Shown here piece by piece: positions 43,363-52,121 of a stretch of 53,002 nucleotides of DNA. The notes under the pieces were generated by a model. It made no database searches. It saw only the letters and a program-made list of their open reading frames with translations, and was not told the DNA's origin. The stretch is from Lachnospiraceae bacterium. GTDB lineage: Bacteria > Bacillota > Clostridia > Lachnospirales > Lachnospiraceae. Every line of letters begins with the position of its first letter. The first letter of the stretch is position 1. The stretch covers positions 1-53,002 of the forward strand of contig SVFM01000018.1 in the NCBI GenBank assembly GCA_015056865.1. The letters run 5' to 3'. A program made the translations under genes and the position numbers.

Positions 43363-43839
43363 ATGAGTGGGAAGCAGAAAAAGCAGATGCAGGCAAAAGA
43401 ATATGAAAAGTACGTTCAGCAGATGACTCCTACCCATAATCTGGGGTTACAGATGCTAAAAGCCTTTATCACGGGAGGAATTATCTGTACGCTTGGCCAA
43501 GTGATCTTAAACTATTGTACCAATACTCTGGGGCTGGAAAAGGAGATCGCAGGCAGCTGGTGTTCCTTGATATTGGTCCTCATCAGCGTGCTCCTTACCG
43601 GACTGAATCTTTATCCACGGATCGTGAAGTGGGGCGGCGCAGGAGCGTTGGTGCCTATTACAGGTTTTGCCAATTCGGTGGCGGCGCCAGCCATTGAATT
43701 TAAAAAAGAAGGCTGGGTTTTTGGCGTGGGATGTAAGATATTCACCATTGCCGGGCCGGTGATCTTGTATGGGATATTCAGTAGTTGGGCGCTTGGATTG
43801 ATCTATTGGTTAATGAAAATAATGGGAATAACTGGTTAA
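43363..43839 (+). CDS. spoVAC: Stage V sporulation protein AC
   Basis: The 158-residue membrane protein has the SpoVAC segments KAFITGGIICTLGQVILNYC and VPITGFANSVAAPAIEFKKE. SpoVAC forms a mechanosensitive channel in the spore inner membrane. The ATG at 43363 is chosen with GAGGAGAAAA upstream. The gene appears complete. spoVAD and spoVAE, expected next, are absent; a decayed ATPase gene follows. Confidence 0.95.
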   Translation: MSGKQKKQMQAKEYEKYVQQMTPTHNLGLQMLKAFITGGIICTLGQVILNYCTNTLGLEKEIAGSWCSLILVLISVLLTGLNLYPRIVKWGGAGALVPITGFANSVAAPAIEFKKEGWVFGVGCKIFTIAGPVILYGIFSSWALGLIYWLMKIMGITG

Positions 43840-43881
43840 AACAAATGTATCAGAAACATGATTTTGTGTTATGTTTGAAAA

Positions 43882-43932
43882 AGTCCCTCATTTTTTTGTA
43901 ATATATGTTGCATAACTCCCTCATTTTTGTGC
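43882..43932. repeat. Short direct repeat at the spoVAC-ATPase junction
   Basis: CCCTCATTTTT occurs twice, about 36 bp apart (near 43890 and 43918), in an AT-rich stretch. It lies where intact spoVA DNA ends and the truncated ATPase begins, so it may mark a deletion or transposon end. Confidence 0.35.
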
Positions 43933-43964
43933 AAGGCAGGTAGGAAAGACGGAATTATTCCAGA

Positions 43965-44918
43965 ATGGATCCGTCGAAGAAATTCGAAGCCGGTGAAACG
44001 ATTCTGATTTTTGATGAGTTACAGGAGTATCCTGAGATTGCCACATCTTTGAAATTTTTCAAAATTGATGGAAGGTATGACGTAATCTGCAGCGGATCTT
44101 TGCTGGGAATTCAATATAAACGAATTGAGAGTAACAGTGTTGGGTACAAAGTTGATTATAATATGATGTCAATGGACTTTGAAGAATTCCTGTGGGCGAA
44201 AGGCGACAAAGATACTGACATTGAAGATATGTTGTGGCATATGGAAAAAGAATTGCCATTCAACGAAACTGAGATGAAAGTGTATAGCAGTTTGTTTCTG
44301 GATTACTGTATTTTGGGAGGAATGCCCGCCGTTGTGAGAGAATATATCGCAAAGGGAACCTTCGAAGGTACGTTGGATATTCAGCGCCAGTTACTTGCAG
44401 ATTACCGTGAGGATATCCGAAAGTATGCGGAAGGAATGGACCAGACCAGAATTTTAAATGTGTTTGAACAGATTCCGGCACAGTTGTCAAAAGACAATAA
44501 GAAATTTCAGATTACGAAGGTGGCAAGTGGAGCCCGCTTTAAGGATTATTGTGGATGTATAGAATGGCTGAAGGATGCAGGGATTGTTCATATTTGCTAC
44601 TGCTTGAATTTCCCAGAACTGCCTTTGAATGGCAACTATGATGATACAAAGTACAAATTGTACTTTTTTGATACCGGTATTTTCGTTGCAATGCTGGATG
44701 AAGAGGCCCAGGAAGATCTGCGTGCAAACAAAAATCTGGGTGTGTATAAGGGTGCACTGTATGAGAATATCCTGGGAGAAGCACTGACAAAGTGTGGATA
44801 TGGTTTGTATTATTACAAGAAAGATGATTCCACGCTGGAAGAGGACTTCTTTGTAAGGACAAAAGATTATTTGTTGCCTGTAGAGGTAAAGGCGAAAAAA
44901 GGGACGGCAAAGACGTGA
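43965..44918 (+). pseudogene. Truncated AAA-type ATPase of the DUF4143 family
   Basis: The 317-residue frame starts at Walker B (FEAGETILIFDELQEYPEIA) and continues with the DUF4143 family pattern (YDVICSGSLLGI, SMDFEEFLWAKG, YCILGGMPAVVREYI, YFFDTGIFVAML, GALYENILGEAL, EVKAKKGTAK). About 80-100 N-terminal residues with the P-loop are missing, and the family's last stretch after EVKAKKGTAK is also cut off, so it cannot bind ATP normally. The stop lies within a terminator hairpin. It is a decayed remnant; such ATPases are often mobile-associated. Confidence 0.75.
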
Positions 44919-44934
44919 TGCCGCTCCCTTTTTT
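44895..44934 (+). terminator. Terminator over the end of the ATPase remnant
   Basis: AAAAAAGGGACGGCA (44895-44909) pairs with TGCCGCTCCCTTTTTT (44919-44934) with one bulged base, then TATTAG. The next 200 nt (to 45136) hold no gene. Confidence 0.75.
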
Positions 44935-45136
44935 ATTAGATTTCCTTAATCAGTAAGCAACTGTTCGGGGTCAGTTCAAACGAGAGATCGTTCACTATAT
45001 AGACGCTAATTTCAAATTGCCTATTACCTTTAAGTGCTTCCTACTTTAACAGAGTTTTTAAAAGTATTATTGGTTGTTCGCCTTCGGTTTACAGAAAACT
45101 CCTGACCGGAAACAGTATTATTTAAAATAAAAATGA

Positions 45137-45165
45137 TTGATTTTCTCCACTAATTGTAATAAAAT
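45137..45165 (+). promoter_or_regulatory. Promoter of the AbiE pair
   Basis: TTGATT (45137-45142) and TAAAAT (45160-45165) are 17 nt apart, 19 nt before the AbiEi start. Confidence 0.55.
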
Positions 45166-45184
45166 ACAAATAAGAGGTGAAAAT

Positions 45185-45760
45185 ATGATAAAGACTTATG
45201 CAATGTTAATGGAAGAATTAAGCGAGTATCGTGCGCCTGCAAATAAGTTGGGACGAATGGTGAAGGAAGAATCCTGTGTTCAGGTCATACGAGGATTATA
45301 TGAAACAGAAAAAGCTACATCGGGTTATCTTTTGGCGGGAAGTATTTATGGACCATCCTATCTCTCGTTTGAGTTTGCACTTTCCAGGTATGGAATGATA
45401 CCGGAAGCAGTTTATGTTTTTACTTCAGCCACATTTGAAAAGAAGAAGGCCAAAAAATATGATACAGACTTTGGAACATTTACCTACAGAGATGTTCCTT
45501 CTGACGTATATTCTTATGGAATTCAGTTGGAAAGGGAAGGTGATTATATATACCAGATCGCGACTCCGGAAAAGGCACTTTGTGATAAGTTGTATACGTT
45601 ACCGCCGGTAAATAGTAAAAAGGAAATGGTGAGCCTTCTATTTGAGGATTTGAGGATTGACGAGGCAGAGTTTGCAAAGTTACAAAAAGAGCGCATGCTG
45701 AGAATTTGTGAAGCTTACCGCAGTACAAACATGAAAATATTAGCCAAGATTGTGAGGTGA
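45185..45760 (+). CDS. AbiEi-type antitoxin
   Basis: The 191-residue protein has an N-terminal winged-helix-like part (ELSEYRAPANKLGRMVKE, VIRGLYETE) and the AbiEi pattern (GSIYGPSYLSFEFALSRYG, VYVFTSATFEKKKAKKYDT, YQIATPEKALCDKLYTLPP). AbiEi proteins repress their own operon and neutralise the AbiEii toxin. It starts at ATG 45185 with AAGAGGTG. The toxin gene follows 7 nt later. Both are AT-rich compared with the neighbours, in keeping with transfer. Confidence 0.88.
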   Translation: MIKTYAMLMEELSEYRAPANKLGRMVKEESCVQVIRGLYETEKATSGYLLAGSIYGPSYLSFEFALSRYGMIPEAVYVFTSATFEKKKAKKYDTDFGTFTYRDVPSDVYSYGIQLEREGDYIYQIATPEKALCDKLYTLPPVNSKKEMVSLLFEDLRIDEAEFAKLQKERMLRICEAYRSTNMKILAKIVR

Positions 45761-45767
45761 TTGTTGC

Positions 45768-46631
45768 ATGAATAGCATAATTGAACAGATGCTTAACCAA
45801 TATCCGGCACAAAATTTGCATGATAAAAAGAACGCCATAAAAGAGATTATGCAGGAAATTGTGTTATGTGGACTGAGCAGGGCGGGCTTTTTCAAGGAAG
45901 CAGCATTCTATGGAGGAACTGCGTTGCATATTTTTTACGGCCTTGACAGATTTTCGGAAGATTTGGATTTTTCCCTTATGGTAGAGAATCCGAAGTTTGA
46001 ATTGGCGGAGTATTTTCCTGTGTTGGAAAAAGAGGTTCGCTCTTACGGGTTGAATGTAACAATAACCGAAAAGGAAAAATTCCAGGATTCAAACATAAAA
46101 TCGGCCTTTTTAAAGGGTAACACAAAAGAACATTTGTTGTTGTTTTATGCAAATCAACCAATTGCTGGAGTTGCTGACTCAGAATTGATAAAGATTAAAT
46201 TTGAGGTGGATATCAATCCGCCAAAGCATGCTACATTTGAACACAAATACCGGTTGTTGCCGGCTCCCTACGAAGTAAATATGTATGATTCGGCGTCGTT
46301 GTTTGCCGGTAAAATTCATGCAGTTATCTGCAGGGCATGGAAAAGCCGGGTGAAAGGCAGAGATTTATATGATTACGTATTTTATCTCTCGAGAAGAACG
46401 CCTGTAAATCTAAGACATTTACGGGAGCGTTTGCATCAGACAGGATATATTACAGAAGATGACCTGTGTACGTTAGAAGATGTAAAACAAATGCTCCGGG
46501 AACGATTTGATCAGATTGATTACGATCAGGCAAAGAGGGATGTAGAACCGTTTATTAGAAATACGGATTCCTTGAGGGTGTGGGGAAACGACTTCTTTCA
46601 ACAGATTACAGAAGGGTTAACAGGAAAATGA
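45768..46631 (+). CDS. AbiEii-type nucleotidyltransferase toxin
   Basis: The 287-residue protein has the nucleotidyltransferase motif YGGTALHIFYGLDRFSEDLD near residue 48, with the GG and the DLDF metal-binding Asp pair, and the later KIKFEVDINP strand. AbiEii enzymes block growth, giving phage abortive infection in the AbiE type IV system. The start is ATG 45768 with GAGGTGATTGTTGC just upstream. Confidence 0.9.
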   Translation: MNSIIEQMLNQYPAQNLHDKKNAIKEIMQEIVLCGLSRAGFFKEAAFYGGTALHIFYGLDRFSEDLDFSLMVENPKFELAEYFPVLEKEVRSYGLNVTITEKEKFQDSNIKSAFLKGNTKEHLLLFYANQPIAGVADSELIKIKFEVDINPPKHATFEHKYRLLPAPYEVNMYDSASLFAGKIHAVICRAWKSRVKGRDLYDYVFYLSRRTPVNLRHLRERLHQTGYITEDDLCTLEDVKQMLRERFDQIDYDQAKRDVEPFIRNTDSLRVWGNDFFQQITEGLTGK

Positions 46632-46669
46632 GAGGTTTTGTTTTCAAATCTCTTTTTATTTGTTATAAT
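46631..46669 (+). terminator. Terminator of abiE, overlapping the yfhO promoter
   Basis: AGAG-TTTG (46631-46640) pairs with CAAA-CTCT (46645-46653) with a small internal loop, followed by TTTTATTT. The same stretch includes the promoter TTTTCA (46641-46646), 17 nt, TATAAT (46664-46669) for the next gene. Confidence 0.6.
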
Positions 46670-46704
46670 GATCTCATGACATTTTTAAGAAGGAATGATT
46701 GCAG

Positions 46705-49188
46705 ATGAAGAAGAAATATTTTTATCTCCTGGCATTTTTGCTTCCTTTTGTGGCTATGCTGGGAATTTGTATTGCGAACGGTGTGTATCCTTTTGGAAAG
46801 AATAGTTTTATGCACTGTGATATGTATCATCAGTATGTGCCCTTTTTGGTGGAGTTTCGGCGTAAGATCCTGTCCGGCGAGAGTCTGTCCTTTGTGTGGA
46901 ACCTGGGGCTTGGCAGTGATTTTACATCAGTCTTTGCCTATTATCTGGCAACCCCCAGCAACTGGCTGGTGGTTCTGTGTCCGGAGAATCTGGTCATAGA
47001 GTACATGACATTTATGATCCTGATAAAGATCGCCCTGGCAGGTCCCACGTTTGCTTATTATCTGCGGTATCGTTTTCAGACCGCCAGTCCCATCGTGCTG
47101 GGATTTTCCACATTATATGCCATGTCCGGCTTTGTGGCGGCATACAACTGGAATCATATGTGGATGGATACCATCTGGCTCACTCCCTTGGTAATGCTGG
47201 GGGTGGAGAAGCTGGTGCGGGAGAAAAAGTGCAGGCTGTATTGCCTGGCTCTGGCCGGTTCCATATTTACTAATTATTATTTGTCTGTTATGATGTGTAT
47301 CTTCCTGGTGCTGTATTTTGCGGTGCTGTTGTTTACCAGCGGGCTGAATATCAGGCAAAAAGGGGGCACAGTGCTGCGGTTTGGCGGCTATTCCCTGCTG
47401 GCCGGGGGCATGACTGCGGTGCTTTTAGTGCCGGTCATGTATGCCATGCGGGCAACAGGTTTTGATGATTCCTCTTTCCCCAAAAGTCTGGAATTTTATT
47501 TTAACGCGTTGGAGGTGATCACCAGACACTTCCTGACCATTCCTAAGCATATCGGTTTGGATCACTGGCCCAATATCTACAGTGGGGCGGCGGTCTTTTT
47601 CCTGATCCCTATGTATTTACTCTGCGGCAGGATTCCCCTGCGTCAGAGGATTGGCAAGATATTGCTGGCGGCATTTATGATGCTCAGTTTTTCTACCAAT
47701 ATTTTGAACTTTTTGTGGCACGGATTTAATTATCCCAACAGTCTGCCGGCCAGACAGGCTTATCTGTATGTTTTTCTGATCCTGACCATGTGCTTTGAAG
47801 TGGTGATAAGCATGAAGGAGTGGAAGAAACTCTGGTATGTGATTGCAGTGGGGGTCGGCGGTGTGATCATGGCACTGTGCGGCATTTTTGTGACCACAGA
47901 TGGATTTACGGTGTGGGTGGCTGCTATCACCTGGTGCTTCTTTTTGGCATATGTGGTGTTGATCGTGCTTTACTTTGTGCGCCCCGGATGGCAGAAGATT
48001 TTGCCTTGGGTGGGCACAGGTATTCTGGTGGTAGAGTGTATTGTGAATATGAGTGTGACCAGTGTGTCGGTGGTGCAGAGGACTTATTATGCCACGAAGT
48101 GGAGCAACTATGAAAAGCTCCTCCCGCTGGCCAGACAGGAAAGTGGAGAGCAGGAGCTGTACCGCTTTGAGAGCTTTTGCGGCATGACGAAAAATGATGG
48201 TATGCTTGCCTCTTACCCGGGAGTATCTATGTTTTCCTCCACCACCAACAGCTATGTGGCCAATCTCTATAATAAGCTGGGCATGGAGGGAGGAAAGGTG
48301 TCCTATTACACGGACGGCGCCACAGCCTTTACCAGTGCACTGCTAGGTGTGCGTTATACGTTCTCTGAACGGGAGGAGGATGAGAACCTGTACCGTCTGG
48401 TGGGACAGAGCGGCAACATGTATCTCTATGAAAATATTTATACCTTGCCTGTGGGCTTTGGGCTGGACCGGGAGACCGTGGATGGATTGGAAGCTGTGAT
48501 CAAAAAAGGCAGCGGTATTGGCTTGGAGAGGCAGGGTAAGATGGCCAAGCAATTGGGCGTAGATACTTTGTTTACTTATCTGGGTAAAAAGGAGACTTGG
48601 GAGATTGAAAAGACGGCTCATTATTATGCTTATATTGCAGGAGATCCGGGAGATACGGTGATCCTGAGTGAGATACCGGGTGAAAAGGACCAGGATGCCG
48701 CCCAGGCACGCACCAGGGAGTATGATGATCTGAAGAGCAATTGTATTTTGGATCTGGGACAGCTGGAAAGAGGAAGCGTCTGGGAGATCCTTCCTACAGA
48801 GGTAAAGGATGGGGAGGAGAAAAAGCCTCTGAAGGTATACTTATACAGGCTGGAAGAAAAGGCTTTGAAGACTGTGGTGGAGAGGCTGGGAGAGCAGCCT
48901 TTGCGGATAGAGGAATATAAAGATGGTTATCTGAGAGGGAACATCGAGATGGAGCAGGAGGGTGTTCTGCTTTTGTCTGTTCCTGCACAGGAGGGATGGA
49001 CCGTACTGGTAGATGGGGTGGAAACCCGGGTGCAGGCTTGGGCGGATGCATTTATCAGTATTCCGCTGGAGAGTGGGCAGCATGTGGTAGAACTGCGTTA
49101 TCATCCCAATGGATGGCTTGCGGGTTTGGTGATTTCTCTGGGGTGTCTGACAATGTTTATTTTACTCGCTAGGAGGAAGAAGGCGTGA
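46705..49188 (+). CDS. YfhO-family membrane protein
   Basis: The 827-residue protein has about 12-13 transmembrane helices in its first 450 residues and the YfhO start (LLPFVAMLGICIANGVYPFG, MHCDMYHQYVPF, WNLGLGSDF), then a large outer domain and a last helix (LAGLVISLGCLTMFILLA) with RRKKA. YfhO is a GT-C-like glycosyltransferase needed for decoration of cell-wall teichoic polymers in Firmicutes. ATG 46705 is chosen, AAGGA lying 10 nt upstream. malQ overlaps the end by four bases. Confidence 0.9.
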   Translation: MKKKYFYLLAFLLPFVAMLGICIANGVYPFGKNSFMHCDMYHQYVPFLVEFRRKILSGESLSFVWNLGLGSDFTSVFAYYLATPSNWLVVLCPENLVIEYMTFMILIKIALAGPTFAYYLRYRFQTASPIVLGFSTLYAMSGFVAAYNWNHMWMDTIWLTPLVMLGVEKLVREKKCRLYCLALAGSIFTNYYLSVMMCIFLVLYFAVLLFTSGLNIRQKGGTVLRFGGYSLLAGGMTAVLLVPVMYAMRATGFDDSSFPKSLEFYFNALEVITRHFLTIPKHIGLDHWPNIYSGAAVFFLIPMYLLCGRIPLRQRIGKILLAAFMMLSFSTNILNFLWHGFNYPNSLPARQAYLYVFLILTMCFEVVISMKEWKKLWYVIAVGVGGVIMALCGIFVTTDGFTVWVAAITWCFFLAYVVLIVLYFVRPGWQKILPWVGTGILVVECIVNMSVTSVSVVQRTYYATKWSNYEKLLPLARQESGEQELYRFESFCGMTKNDGMLASYPGVSMFSSTTNSYVANLYNKLGMEGGKVSYYTDGATAFTSALLGVRYTFSEREEDENLYRLVGQSGNMYLYENIYTLPVGFGLDRETVDGLEAVIKKGSGIGLERQGKMAKQLGVDTLFTYLGKKETWEIEKTAHYYAYIAGDPGDTVILSEIPGEKDQDAAQARTREYDDLKSNCILDLGQLERGSVWEILPTEVKDGEEKKPLKVYLYRLEEKALKTVVERLGEQPLRIEEYKDGYLRGNIEMEQEGVLLLSVPAQEGWTVLVDGVETRVQAWADAFISIPLESGQHVVELRYHPNGWLAGLVISLGCLTMFILLARRKKA

Positions 49189-50699
49189 GAAGAAGCGGTA
49201 TTTTACTGTCTATATCCGGATTGCCGTCCAGGTTTGGTATCGGAGGATTTTCTAAGGAAGCCTATGGGTTTGTGGATTTCTTGAAGGAGGCCGGGCAAAA
49301 GGTTTGGCAGATCCTGCCGCTGGGCCCTACGGGGTATGGTGATTCTCCCTATCAGTCTTTTTCGACTTTTGCAGGAAATCCTTATTTTATTGATTTGGAG
49401 GCTTTGATCGAGGAAGGGCTTTTGCAGGAAGAAGAGTGCAGTGCCTGTGATGTGGGCGGCAGTGAAGAATATGTGGATTATGAAAAAATATATTATTCTC
49501 GTTTTCCGCTTTTAAGGCTGGCCTATGAGCGGGCATTTACAGAGCGGGGCTTTGCAGGGCGGGAGGACTATCGGAAATTTGTGGAGGAGAACGCTTTTTG
49601 GCTGGAGGATTATGCTCTTTATATGGCCATCAAGGACAGCCGGGGCGGCAGGAGCTTTACAGAGTGGGAGGAGGATGTGCGCCTGCGAAGGCCTAAGGCT
49701 ATGGCGGAGTGTAGGGAAAAGTATCAAGCGGACATAGAATTTTACCGCTATTTGCAGTACCTCTTTGCAGTGCAGTGGAACCGGCTGAAAAGCTACGCCA
49801 ATGAGCGGGGGATCCAGATTGTAGGGGATATTCCTATTTATGTGTCCATGGACAGTGCAGATGTGTGGGCCGGACCGGAACTGTTTCAGTTGGGGGAGGA
49901 TGGTCTGCCGAAGGCTGTGGCAGGATGTCCGCCGGATGCCTTTTCTGCCACGGGGCAGCTGTGGGGCAATCCTCTTTATGATTGGCAGTATCACCGTGAG
50001 AACGGATTTGCTTGGTGGATCCGGCGCCTTGCCCATTGTTTCCGACTTTATGATATTGTGCGGATTGATCATTTCCGGGGCTTTGATGAATACTGGTCCA
50101 TTCCATATGGGGATCCTACGGCAGAGAATGGCAAGTGGGTAAAAGGCCCCGGATATGAGCTTTTTGAAACCATGAAAAGGGAGCTTGGGGATCGTCCTGT
50201 GATCGCGGAGGATCTGGGTTTTTTGACGGAGAGTGTGCTGGAACTTGTGGCTAGAACCGGCTATCCCGGGATGAAGGTGCTTCAGTTTGCCTTTGACAGT
50301 GAGGGCGACAGCGATTATCTTCCCCATAATTATCACAAAAATTGTGTGGTCTACACAGGGACCCATGATAACGATACCACCGCAGGATGGTATAGGCAGT
50401 TGTCTGAGCGGGTGGCCGGGAAGGTACATGCATATCTGGATTTGCCCATCTGCGGTGCGCCGGAACAGAAGGAAGAGTGGACTACCGTGGTCATACGGAA
50501 ACTGGTGCGGGCGGCCTTTGCCAGTGCGGCGGATACGGCCATTATCCTTCTGCAGGATTATTTGGAGCTGGGCAGCGAGGCCCGGGTCAATACTCCATCC
50601 ACCTTGGGGGATAATTGGAAATGGCGGATGAAGGTCGGTGCCTGCACGCCGGAGCTGGCAGAGAAGATAAAGGGCATGACGCGGATATATGGAAGATAA
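49185..50699 (+). CDS. malQ: 4-alpha-glucanotransferase
   Basis: The 504-residue GH77 enzyme has GDIPIYVSMDSADVW, the nucleophile region VRIDHFRGFDEYW, the acid/base AEDLGFL and the Asp in THDNDTTAGW. It moves glucan chains between malto-oligosaccharides in glycogen or starch use. It starts with GTG overlapping the yfhO stop (GTGA), behind AGGAGGAAG. Confidence 0.96.
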   Translation: MRRSGILLSISGLPSRFGIGGFSKEAYGFVDFLKEAGQKVWQILPLGPTGYGDSPYQSFSTFAGNPYFIDLEALIEEGLLQEEECSACDVGGSEEYVDYEKIYYSRFPLLRLAYERAFTERGFAGREDYRKFVEENAFWLEDYALYMAIKDSRGGRSFTEWEEDVRLRRPKAMAECREKYQADIEFYRYLQYLFAVQWNRLKSYANERGIQIVGDIPIYVSMDSADVWAGPELFQLGEDGLPKAVAGCPPDAFSATGQLWGNPLYDWQYHRENGFAWWIRRLAHCFRLYDIVRIDHFRGFDEYWSIPYGDPTAENGKWVKGPGYELFETMKRELGDRPVIAEDLGFLTESVLELVARTGYPGMKVLQFAFDSEGDSDYLPHNYHKNCVVYTGTHDNDTTAGWYRQLSERVAGKVHAYLDLPICGAPEQKEEWTTVVIRKLVRAAFASAADTAIILLQDYLELGSEARVNTPSTLGDNWKWRMKVGACTPELAEKIKGMTRIYGR

Positions 50700-50730
50700 A
50701 AAGTAAACTGTTTTTTAGGAGGAAAAAGGA

Positions 50731-51777
50731 ATGAAAAAAATTCGGTTAGGTTTGATCGGCTGCGGTGGTATGATGAAGAATCACATTTCCGGTGTGAATT
50801 ATCTGAAGGACAAGGTGGAATTGACGGCGGTATGTGATATCATTCGGGAGAGAGCGGAGGATGTTGCCAGTGTTCTGGACAATCCCTACATAACAACGGA
50901 TTACAAGGACATGGTGGAATATGTGGACGCAGTGCTGGTGGCTTTGCCACATGATCTGCACTATGAGTGCGGTGTGTTCTTTGCCCGCCATAAGAAGCAT
51001 GTTCTGATGGAGAAACCTCTGTGTAATTCAGAAGAAGAGTGCCAGACCCTGATCAATGTCTGCGAGGAAGAGGGTGTCGTGCTCATGTGCGCATATCCTG
51101 TGCGTTTCTGGCCGGGTATCAACAAGCTGAAAGCAATGGTGGACAGCGGTGAATACGGCAAGGTGATCATGATGTCCATCTGGACGGAGCAGCTGACCAT
51201 CTGTGCAGAAGGCGGCTGGGGCAACAGCGCTCGTTTAGGTGGCGGACAGTTCTTCAGCCATGGCTGTCACTATGTGGATATTATGCTGTGGTTTTTGGGC
51301 AACCCTGTGAAAGGGATGCACTTTGGTACCAGAGTGGGTACTCCTTGGCTGATGAAAGAAGGTACCAGTGCTGCAACCATTCAGTTTGAGAGTGGGGCCA
51401 TCGGTTATCACGCTGCAACATGGGGAGCAAGAGGTACGAAGATGGGCTATGACTTCCAGATCCATACAGAGAAGGCGATGCTGGAATATGACCATTATGC
51501 AGGTGAGGTAAGGGTATACAACGATGAAGTGGAACATAAGCCTGGTGAGGCAGATGAAGGCCATGGCAAATATGAAGTAGTATGGCGCAGAGAAAGAGAG
51601 ATGAGCAAGGAGACCGAGTATGAGATCTCTCACTTTGTGGATTGCATCAACGATGGTACCAAGCCTCTGACGGACGGCTATTCAACCCTGCAGGGCCTGC
51701 GCGTGATCTGGGCGATGTACGATGCAGAGAAACATAACGTGGTTGCAGACCTTCGCGGTCTGGGACTGAATCAGTAA
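50731..51777 (+). CDS. Gfo/Idh/MocA family oxidoreductase
   Basis: The 348-residue protein has the Rossmann start RLGLIGCGGMMKNHISG, MEKPLCNSEEE with the catalytic-site Lys, and FFSHGCHYVDIMLWFLG with the conserved His and Asp of the substrate site. It is a NAD(P)-dependent sugar or cyclitol dehydrogenase; the substrate is not shown. AGGAGGAAAAAGG precedes the ATG. It follows malQ by 31 nt and ends at a strong hairpin. It is not a close copy of the one at 14.5 kb. Confidence 0.87.
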   Translation: MKKIRLGLIGCGGMMKNHISGVNYLKDKVELTAVCDIIRERAEDVASVLDNPYITTDYKDMVEYVDAVLVALPHDLHYECGVFFARHKKHVLMEKPLCNSEEECQTLINVCEEEGVVLMCAYPVRFWPGINKLKAMVDSGEYGKVIMMSIWTEQLTICAEGGWGNSARLGGGQFFSHGCHYVDIMLWFLGNPVKGMHFGTRVGTPWLMKEGTSAATIQFESGAIGYHAATWGARGTKMGYDFQIHTEKAMLEYDHYAGEVRVYNDEVEHKPGEADEGHGKYEVVWRREREMSKETEYEISHFVDCINDGTKPLTDGYSTLQGLRVIWAMYDAEKHNVVADLRGLGLNQ

Positions 51778-51814
51778 CAGGCGTAACCTGGTAATAGTAA
51801 ACCTCACCGCGGGG

Positions 51815-51869
51815 ATCGCACTGCGGCGGCGCGGAAGATGTCTGCTTTGTAGACCCGCCGCAGTGCGAT
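51815..51869. terminator. Terminator between Gfo/Idh and Rpn genes
   Basis: The 15-nt arms ATCGCACTGCGGCGG (51815-51829) and 51855-51869 are perfectly complementary, followed by TATTTATCCCTTTTT; the loop is 25 nt. The Rpn gene converges on it, so it can serve both strands. Confidence 0.7.
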
Positions 51870-51872
51870 TAT

Positions 51873-52121
51873 TTATCCCTTTTTAGTTTTCAACAGCTGT
51901 TCTAGCTGGGCTATTTTATCTTGCAGTGAGTCGATGGTGTCCTTTTGGGAGTCGATGGTGTCCTTTTGGGAATCGATGGTGTCCTTTTGGGAATCGATGG
52001 TGTCCTTTTGCGCATCAATGGTGTCCTGCATTTCATCGATCATGTACTGCACTGTATTTTTATCCAATTCTTCCAATTCTTTAGAAAATAGTCTCATCAT
52101 ACGCTCCGTGTTCCTGCACAT
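51873..52121 (-). CDS. Predicted internal small protein of the Rpn gene (RpnS-like)
   Basis: In the same frame as the nuclease, AAGGAGGT (52129-52136 on the minus strand) lies exactly 8 nt before ATG 52121. It would give an 82-residue protein starting MCRNTERMMRLF and ending in the DTIDSQK repeats, a helical coiled-coil dimer with no nuclease residue. In E. coli Rpn genes a separately translated C-terminal part inhibits the full-length nuclease; the same is inferred here. Confidence 0.6.
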   Translation of the reverse strand: MCRNTERMMRLFSKELEELDKNTVQYMIDEMQDTIDAQKDTIDSQKDTIDSQKDTIDSQKDTIDSLQDKIAQLEQLLKTKKG

